From: Metellina segmentata
Lineage: Eukaryota > Arthropoda > Arachnida > Araneae > Tetragnathidae
Length of the DNA: 64,000 nucleotides
Direction: 5' to 3'
Assembly: GCA_947359465.1 (NCBI GenBank)
Contig: OX375874.1
Span: 88,093,672 to 88,157,671 of the forward strand
In this document: piece after piece, positions 56,477-64,000 of the stretch
Numbering within the stretch: the stretch's first letter is position 1
How the letters are laid out: every line of letters begins with the position of its first letter
The notes under the pieces: model-generated
The model's input: the letters and a program-made list of their open reading frames with translations, nothing else
Database searches by the model: none
Told to the model about the DNA's origin: nothing
Made by a program: the position numbers and the translations under genes

Positions 56477-56479
56477 TAA

Positions 56480-56720
56480 ATTTTAAAAATATCATCATTA
56501 CCTTTAGACAATGGCCGGTACAGCAGTTGTACCTCAATCGCGTCAAGAAAGAATTTCGACTACGACCAGTACAGCAGTTGTACGTTGAAATTTATAAGAA
56601 TCGCGTCAGTCTATAGCCGCAGTCAAAACTGCGAGGTGTTGTCCTTGGATATTTCCCGGACCGTCGCCAATCGGCCACTGGGTTACTCCAGTAGTTTCAA
56701 CTTCCTACCTACCAGCCAAC
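56480..56720 (+). repeat. Small 60-bp duplication and another SINE-C fragment
   Basis: 56515-56560 and 56572-56612 share GGTACAGCAGTTGTAC (first copy) or AGTACAGCAGTTGTAC, then AATCGCGTCA. 56620-56700 has CAAAACTGCGAGGTGTTGTC, CTTGGATATTTCCCGGACCG and TCGCCAATCGGCCACTGG, a worn SINE-C 3' half. Confidence 0.65.
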
Positions 56721-56724
56721 CGTC

Positions 56725-57485
56725 GCAAAGTATTTCAGAATAAAGAATCCTATCCGAAGCATGGAAATATTTCCCACCTCTCATTTCGGTACCCAGCATC
56801 AAAACAAGCAACAGTTACCAATTTCCCATCTATTTGCTTTACCGGAAGACCGCGCTAACTTCACAAGCAAACGGCAACAAGAAAAGACGGAGAGCCGAGA
56901 AGTTCCTCTCTCTCTCTCTCTCTAATGAAAACAGAGCAAGCAAAATGTTATTCTGGATTAATCCTATTAGCGTCTTTTGCCACTTGCATTCTAATGCCCG
57001 TCATTTCTCCCCTAAGTCCCCACTGTTTATTTTCGAGTTTGTTGACCTTATTTCTTCCCCTCTTCGCCTTATTGAAAGCAGACCTCTCTCTCTCTCTCTT
57101 TCCCTGTCCGAGTCTGAGGAGATTTTATGGCCAGCCACCGCAAAAGGTAGGAGGTGGCAAAATTCAATCACCATTCATCCTGGCGCACGGAGAGGCACGT
57201 CGGGAGTTTTAATTACCCTCCTTTTACCCGCCCTTAATTGCAGCTCTCCTGGTACCCCCCAGATAGGGCCATAGTTAAGACTAGCGGCCGTTTATTTGAC
57301 TTGGCACTTTAAGGATAAGGGCTTTGGTCTTCGCTTTATCCCTGACGCTCGGTGTAGGGGTAAAGAATAAGTTGGGGCCTTTGTCTTTTCAATGAGACGA
57401 TGTATTTCGCAAAAAGAAAGGGGGTGGCTCCTGGGGGGTCCGTACTTGGGTTATGAAAACAGGTGTGGGGACGTCGGACGTTTGG
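56725..57485. other. GC-rich island with CT microsatellites
   Basis: (CT)n at 56906-56923 and 57083-57099. The two overlapping frames (56834-57274, 56925-57212) are Ser/Leu/Pro-rich through the CT runs and show no motif. Confidence 0.45.
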
Positions 57486-57489
57486 TAGG

Positions 57490-58605
57490 TAGTTGCATTT
57501 ACGCCGCACTGGAGCAACAAGAAGGGTTATATGTGACGGTCCGGGGTCAATCGCCTGGTTTGGAAAAGTAACGGATTAGCATTCGGATGATCGCGAATTC
57601 GAAACAGAAGACCGTCATGTACACGTAATGCTGGTGCATGTTAAATCTGTCATGGCCTTAAATGTCCTAATAGTGACAACGTCTCCAAATGTCCTAATAG
57701 TGACAATGTATCCAAATGTCCTAATAGTGACAATGTCTCCAAATGTCCCAATAGTAACAATGTCCTAATAGTAAAAATTTTCTAATATTAACAATGTCCT
57801 GATAGTAACAATGTCCTAATAGTAACAATGTCCTAATAGTAACAATGTCCTAATAGTAACAATGTCCTAATAGTAACAATGTCCTAATAGTAACAATGTT
57901 ACTATTAGGACATTGTTAATATTAGAACAATGTCCTAATAGTAACAATTTTCTAATAGTAGCAATGTCCTAATAGTAACAATATTCTAATATTAACAATT
58001 TTCTAATAGTAACAATGTCCTAATAGTAACAATGTCCTCAAATGTCCTAATAGTAACAATTTTCCAATAGTAATAACGTCCTAATAGTAACAATATCCTC
58101 AAATGTCCTAATAGTAACAATGTCCCCAAATGTCCTAATAAACTAAATAAATTAATAAAATATACTTTAACTACCTTTTCCGTTATGTGTTATAATTTTA
58201 TGTCCTCAAATGTCCTAATAGTAACAATTTTCTAATAGTAACAATGTCCTAATAGTAACAATTTTCTAATAGTAACAATGTAATAACAGTAACAATATCC
58301 TCAAATGTCCTAATAGTAACAATATCCCCAAATGTCCTAATAAACTAAATAAATTAATAAAATATACTTTAACTACCTTTTCCGTTATGTGTTATAATTT
58401 TATTTTTGCGATATAATTTATTTATAAATTTCTGCGTTGGAAAAACAGTCAGGATGATCCGAAGTTTTATTAACGTTGGCGTGGTGTGAATGCTTAACTT
58501 GGAAAGTGGAATTCCAGCTCAAGTGTGACCTCGTAATCTGTCAATAGTTAAAATTTACGTGGTGCTGTCCTCGGATCTTTCCCTCGGCGATTGATCCCGG
58601 TCGCT
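57490..58605 (+). repeat. SINE-C copy split by a large 17-bp minisatellite
   Basis: The 5' part at 57570-57675 has AACGGATTAGCATTCGGATG, CGAATTCGAAA and TTAAATCTGTCATGGCCTTA, then AATGTCCT. The 3' part at 58470-58605 has TTAACGTTGGCGTGGTGTGA, ACTTGGAAAGTGGAATTCC, AGCTCAAGTGTGACCTCGTA and TCGGATCTTTCCCTCGGCGA. The split is between AAATGTCCT and CGTTGGCGTGG. A separate SINE-C 3' end in the opposite direction lies at 57494-57560. Confidence 0.8.
57653..58340 (+). repeat. 17-bp minisatellite with an internal inversion
   Basis: The unit is AATGTCCTAATAGTAAC with variants TTTTCTAATAGTAAC and CAAATGTCCTAATAGT. About 35-40 units are present, some partial. One segment is inverted, giving a 39-base palindrome (57877-57915, 19-bp arms around one base). 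A spacer of about 80 bp (AACTAAATAAATTAATAAAA...) occurs at 58140 and again at 58341, a 201-bp offset, so a block duplication followed the expansion. Confidence 0.9.
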
Positions 58606-61600
58606 GAAGACTAGACACGACTGCATTAGTATTCCAAGGGTAATAAAGATCCAAATACGAAAGACAAACTGCCTCTTCACCAGAACTGATGACAATTTGG
58701 AGCACGTTTTTTGCATCAGAGGCTGGCCACTGCAGGATAGTTTTAACCCCCAAAAGGGTTAAATCCACGTCGCTGACACTAACTGATCACAAATAAAACA
58801 CGCAACCGTATCCGGAACGTGCAGTTTGTATGACAGCTTCAGTTGACCGAAATTATTCGGAATAACTCAGAACCCATCCCGTTAGCATAAGAAAGCATTT
58901 CCCACTTTCATTAAACACAGAACATGCACTTCCAGAGATTTATGTTCCAAAGGACCGATACCCATTGAAACAAACCGTCACGGGAAACAAGCGAAATCTA
59001 TTGTGCATAGCCGGGACGCAAGCCGAGAAGTCGTAAAAAAGGTAGAGACAAGAAGTCAATCGCCTGCGAAAAGCGGAGGAAAAAAGGCCTAATGGCCCAT
59101 GAGAAAAAACGACTTTCCTGCCATCTGTGCATCGCCCCCGTCTCTCGCACGAGGAAGAGATTTCATCTTGAAAAAGGGTTCCGGCCGGACGATGGAAAGC
59201 TATCCGCCGTCTGTCACGCTGATGGAAAATTAAAAGGTTTTCCACGTCTTCGCTGGCTGTCAGCAGGCTGCGTTTCCAGCTTCCACCTTCTGCCAAACTT
59301 GTTCGGGATGAGATTAGAATGATCTGGGGTACTTGCGTGTGTGGTGACTATTCTTTATTTATTGTGGATAGAAGCCAATTTTATAAATAATAGAGAAATG
59401 TTAATTTTAAAGTGTACATTTTTTTCTAATACTCGGCCAATTGAAGATTACCCATTTTGATACCACACGAAGAAGAGTTTGTGAATCACTTTTAGTTACC
59501 CTGGTGCAGCAAGGGGCTAGGGTTCACGCCACGTCTCACACGCCAGTGCGATGTAAAATCAACCCCGGGAGTAGATAGTGCTTAAAACTGCTACGCATGT
59601 CGCAGAACTAAGTCTTTGCGGAACAATGTTACCTTAATTTTATCAAAAAATTGACCGATTTTTTAAAATATAAATTACGATGTTCTGCAGTGCAAAACGC
59701 GCTCTTGACAAGCCCTTTTCTTTTCTAGCTACGGAATAACCTCCCTACACCGCCCAAATTACCATAAACACTATAAATAACACATCTTCTATGTCAAGGA
59801 CAAAATATTTAACTTCAAAAGTTATCGACAGTTGCAAATTCTGAAAGTATGCCTTGGTTTTAAATAAAGTAAGGTAGCTAATTTTTTGATGTTTTATTAT
59901 AAATATGTAATTCATATTTAGTCGATAATTGTGTTTTACGTCTGTTTTTTATTTTACTGCAGTTTTCTAAATTCGGACAAAATGCCTGCAAAACAATTGC
60001 AATTGCTTGCAGTTGTGTTGCAGAACACTGAATATATTTCTGCACCTGGGAATTCAACTACCAACCTTCCTTATGCAAGAACGTATTGTAATTAATAACT
60101 GAATTTATAATTAATTTCCAGTCCATAATCTTTTAATGAAACCTAAAATTTAAAACAATTGCCTTCCAGATGAAAAGCCTGATTAACTTTCCCCGCAAAA
60201 ATGCCTGATCAATTGAATATACATATTATGGCACCAGATGGGCAAATTTGTAAGCCAATTTGTGTTACTCTAGTGATCCCTGGGAGTGAGCTCATACCAC
60301 ACCTCACACACATTCTAGGCACAATCTGTTTATTGAGAGGCTACATATTTTTTCAGGCCAGCAAATATACATGTTTTTCGAATGATTCTAATCAGGAATC
60401 TTTCGACCCAGAAACCAACTGGTCAGGCACACATTGGTCAAGTGATCAGGATACTGGTATTGTACATTATACATGACCCGATTTATTAGATAATAAACAC
60501 GTCAAATGACATCTTGTCAAATTTATCATCACCAGTTCCGAAATATGTAAGACAATAAATTTGATTGTGACACTGAAAAGTTACTAAATTGTTGTAAAAC
60601 AATATAGACATACTCTAGACTCTAGATGCTAGATGATTTTGTTGACATTGGAAAATTTACAATATTTTTCATTTGAGATGAGTTTGAGGTAAATGTGGAT
60701 GGCGGTAGTGTTTGCTTTACGTATGCCGTAAGTATTCCAGTAAAAATTCCAAAGAATGAGTATATGATGGTGGATTGATCAATTTTAGATAAGATAAAGA
60801 CCCATCGTTGCCAAACGGCGAAAAACTACGTTTAAAGATAACCCAGATAGGGTATCGTGCGAGAGCCATTTCGGAAGAGGAAGTAAAATCTCTGCTTTCA
60901 GTCTTGTTTGTTTTCATTGAATATATGCATTTCGTTAGAGTTAATTTAGTTTGAAAGGTGTTCGCTATAATCTTTGGAATGCGGTGTTAAAGGTAAAAAT
61001 AATATATTTGAGCTTATCAACCGTCGATATCTTTTAAGTACCCTGATGTTTCATCTGAAATTGGTCAACTTATACTTTAAAATAGCTGTCGCTCCTGAAA
61101 TCGGCTTAAAAGTGGTCCATCCTCAAAGGTTTATAAGAACCTTTGCATGTCATGACTTTATAGCTTTGTATCTCCTATCCGTATTGGGTATAACGGTGTT
61201 TTCCAAACGCTATGTCATGGATCTCAAGAGAGTCGTGCATATTAGTCTGCAACCTTAATGTCCGTACCTTGCTTTGTGTTGTATTATATGATATTTAATG
61301 ATTTACATGATGTAACATGATTTAAAATCTAGGAAAATCAAATCCATTGTAGTTGAGAGATTTTATAAGAAATTGCCTTTGGTTATGAGAAAATAATGGT
61401 TGAGATCACTACCGTGATAATTCGAGGCGAATATCACGATACTATATGACTGAGACAAAAGCCTTGAAAAATGGAAATAGCTGATAATGATGTGGTAGAG
61501 ACCTATCGATTTAGTAAAAAAGAGACAAGAAAGAGTTTTAAGTTATAAAAAATAATAATTAAATGCTGGGGGGGGGGGGATCTATTCGAATGAGTCGGAG

Positions 61601-64000
61601 CACGGCCGCAAGAATTGGCCTCACTATTTAAATTTACATACTTTTACATTCAGCATTTCACTGTACTCGACCACTGAGGTGGTTGTTTCCCAGGTACATC
61701 ATCCAAGCCAATCAGTCATTGGTTAAAATTAATTTACATTGTTCTCAGAAATTACTTTAAAGTTTTCCTCTCTGATAAATGTACCGTAATTAATAAATAA
61801 AAAATAACTTATTAGAGATGCTTTTTAATATAAAATTTTTCTTTTTTTTTAGGGTTGAAAATTTATTCAAAGCCAGGCCACAAGAAGAAGCTTTCACTCA
61901 TGAACAAAGAAACGGTACTTTTATTGTTATATTCCAGGTGGAACTATTCATCTAAGGATTTTTTTATCCAACCGCCTCAACATTATTAACTACAGGAATG
62001 TTCCGAGTCGGCACTAATTTAAACGAGACAACCTCAAGTGGATTAAATGACATTCTAGTCGCAAATCTTTCAGGAATAATTAATTAAGAACGAAACCAGA
62101 ATGCTTCGCGGGATTCTTCCTCGGCGGAATGCAATAAGGATATTGTTTATTAAATGCTTTGTTCATAGTTCGGAACATAAAAATGGCGACTCTGCTGATG
62201 GCGATAACGAACAAAGTGAAAACTTTCATTCTGACTCGGATGCATGGTTAAAAGGATTATTAAATTTCTCCGTGACATGTCACTCGCAAAAATAAATTGG
62301 CGGAAGAATGTCTTATGCATTTAGGCTTCCTTCATTTATTATTCAGGTTGTAAAAAGTGCGGAAATACATTAAATTGAATTCGAAATTATAAAGGTGGTA
62401 ATGAAAATCTTATAGAAAACTTTCCGAAACTGGATTCAGGGGTATTATTATTATTATTTAGTAGGAAGATCTATAAATCTTTTTGTTCGAGCATTTTTTA
62501 ACATGAGAAAAAATTGGTGCTTCATATCTTTATACTATCAAAATACCCGTAATTACTCGTTTTTATAAATTTACTCGGCATTGAAGAGATGATCAAAATA
62601 TATGACTTGTCTTTCGTAGATTTAAAATAATATTTTAACACCTTTCGCCATCTTTATAAATTCTACAACTAACTTTGGACACAAATCCTACACATGTATA
62701 TCCATTCATGTAATACATTTCACATGCATCGCACCCTTGCTGTATGACAAGGCTACGAAATGACGAAAATAAAACTAAGGCTACTACTACAACCAGACGA
62801 ATTTGAGGGAGATTTAGAATTCCTTTCTTAAGTTATTTTCATGTTCAACTAAATTTATAAAGCTTACGATTTAAAGCGAGTGCTCTCGTACTCATAGCAA
62901 ACAAAACAATATTTTTTAACTTGTGGCACTCTTGCATCCGGCATGCGACATTGTGTAATTTAACAATCTTCAAATGTCATTAGGACAAAGAATTTTGTAA
63001 TGTTTGAAAAGTTCTAGTTCGGATTTTTAAACAATATTATATTTTCAAACACGGCATTATTCTTTCAATAATGGCATAATTGCACTTAAAATTTGCTTTA
63101 TTCTGACTTATCTGCCACTTAGTCGAATACTATGTGGTGGCGTTGCGTGTGATGAAAAATAAACACAATTTATTAAAATAACAAATATTTAAAACAGAAA
63201 ACAAAAGAAAACAGCGAAATAAAAGATGTCGGGAAAAAGTTGTTCTAAAGACATTAATTTGGGATTCCTTTTTATCTCTTCATCTCGCAGTTGCCACGAC
63301 TTACAACTAAAACCCTGTATATAGTATTGGCTTTGGATAGTAGTGGAGGAACGGACGTTTAATGGATGGATACGAAGTCATGTGCAATAGAAATAACTAT
63401 TTTGGAGTGTAAGTGATATTCGGTAGGATAGCTTTCTCGGAAATTCCGGGGCGATTTGACATTCAACCTGGATTCTGGACAGGAACTTAAATTCCGTGAC
63501 AGTTGGCAGCCCTAGTTGTGGTTGCATATTCTCTACTAGTAAAAAAATCAGTGCATCCACCTATATTCTCTCAAGTTGCGAGTATGAAAATCAAAAAGTC
63601 TAGTTTCGTTTGCGTAACTCAAAAATTAGTTAGAAAGAGCTAAATTTAATCAAGCTTTAAAAACCTTGGATATCAATAATTATTGGATGAACCTTATATT
63701 TAAAAAATATTTATCGCATATAGTCACATTTAATATAACTAATTTCAAAATAATAAATATTTCTAGATAACCCACAGACACTTCTCTTATTATGCTATCT
63801 AATACTTGGTTAACTTATTTTTCATTTAATAGACAAGCTAATGCAACAGAGGTCACCTGCAAGGAATTCGAATAAGTACAACGAATGTTTACCCTTCATA
63901 TTTATCATGAACTTAATTCGCGAAAATTTAGTATACACTTTTCGAAATGAGATACTTGAGCTTATGGTAATGTAAATTCGTAGATGAAACCGAATTTTTG
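58606..64000. other. Mostly AT-rich DNA with one GC-rich island; no gene recognised
   Basis: 58900-59330 is a CpG-rich island with overlapping frames (58940-59296 minus, 59092-59322 plus) and no motif. 60770-60905 matches the repeat fragment at 27255. There is a G-run of about 12 at 61567. Frames at 60201-60476, 60974-61258 and 62101-62295 have no family resemblance I can defend. No RNA gene, transposon end or tandem repeat is visible in 61-64 kb. Confidence 0.45.

Overview
This looks like non-coding, repeat-dominated DNA from an animal nuclear genome. The background is AT-rich, and I see no bacterial-style gene packing, no operons, no ribosome-binding sites, and no host protein-coding exon that I can name with confidence. 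The recognisable protein traces are all decayed transposase or reverse-transcriptase fragments (piggyBac, Mutator-like, Tc1/mariner, Tigger/pogo, a non-LTR retrotransposon). These sit among tRNA-derived SINEs, terminal-inverted-repeat elements, satellites and minisatellites. The style of the LINE C-terminus, the Mutator-like transposase and the SINEs suggests an arthropod, possibly a spider. That is inference from family resemblance and was not tested by a search.

Layout. 1-10.7 kb: a decayed piggyBac element (789-1617), a Helitron-like 3' end (near 3280), a compound AC/AT microsatellite, a cluster of GACGAG palindromes (5457-5593), a 213-bp tandem duplication, and a TTAA-flanked transposon carrying a Mutator-like transposase fragment (6840-8545). 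10.7-15.9 kb: a 33-monomer satellite of about 156 bp whose core is a 470-bp three-monomer higher-order repeat. 16-28 kb: mostly unique AT-rich DNA, with an array built on an 18-bp motif (20.3-21.3 kb), SINE fragments and a three-copy dispersed repeat (24.4-25.7 kb). 28.4-30.6 kb: a 16-bp minisatellite whose unit contains TTCTAGAA, then seven copies of a 139-bp repeat. 30.7-31.6 kb: SINE-C fragments, one tandemly duplicated. 33.6-34.4 kb: a Tigger/pogo-like element. 36.7-40.9 kb: a LINE C-terminal pseudogene interrupted downstream by a SINE with an 11-bp target-site duplication, then two Harbinger-like MITEs, the second nested in a TTAA-flanked piggyBac-like element. 42.7 kb: a Tc1 transposase fragment. 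44-50 kb: a SINE-rich block with a hAT-like element (46864-47448) and one textbook SINE (49365-49700). 51.5-53.8 kb: another SINE cluster with a nested insertion. 54.4-58.6 kb: two large minisatellites (108-bp and 17-bp units), each joined to SINE-C sequence at the same SINE position. 58.6-64 kb: AT-rich DNA with no recognised feature apart from a GC-rich island.

No genes act together here. The most interesting structure is how the repeats were built: two unrelated minisatellites apparently seeded at the same point of one SINE family, a recently homogenised higher-order satellite, and transposons dated by clean target-site duplications and, in one case, a paralogous empty site within the window.
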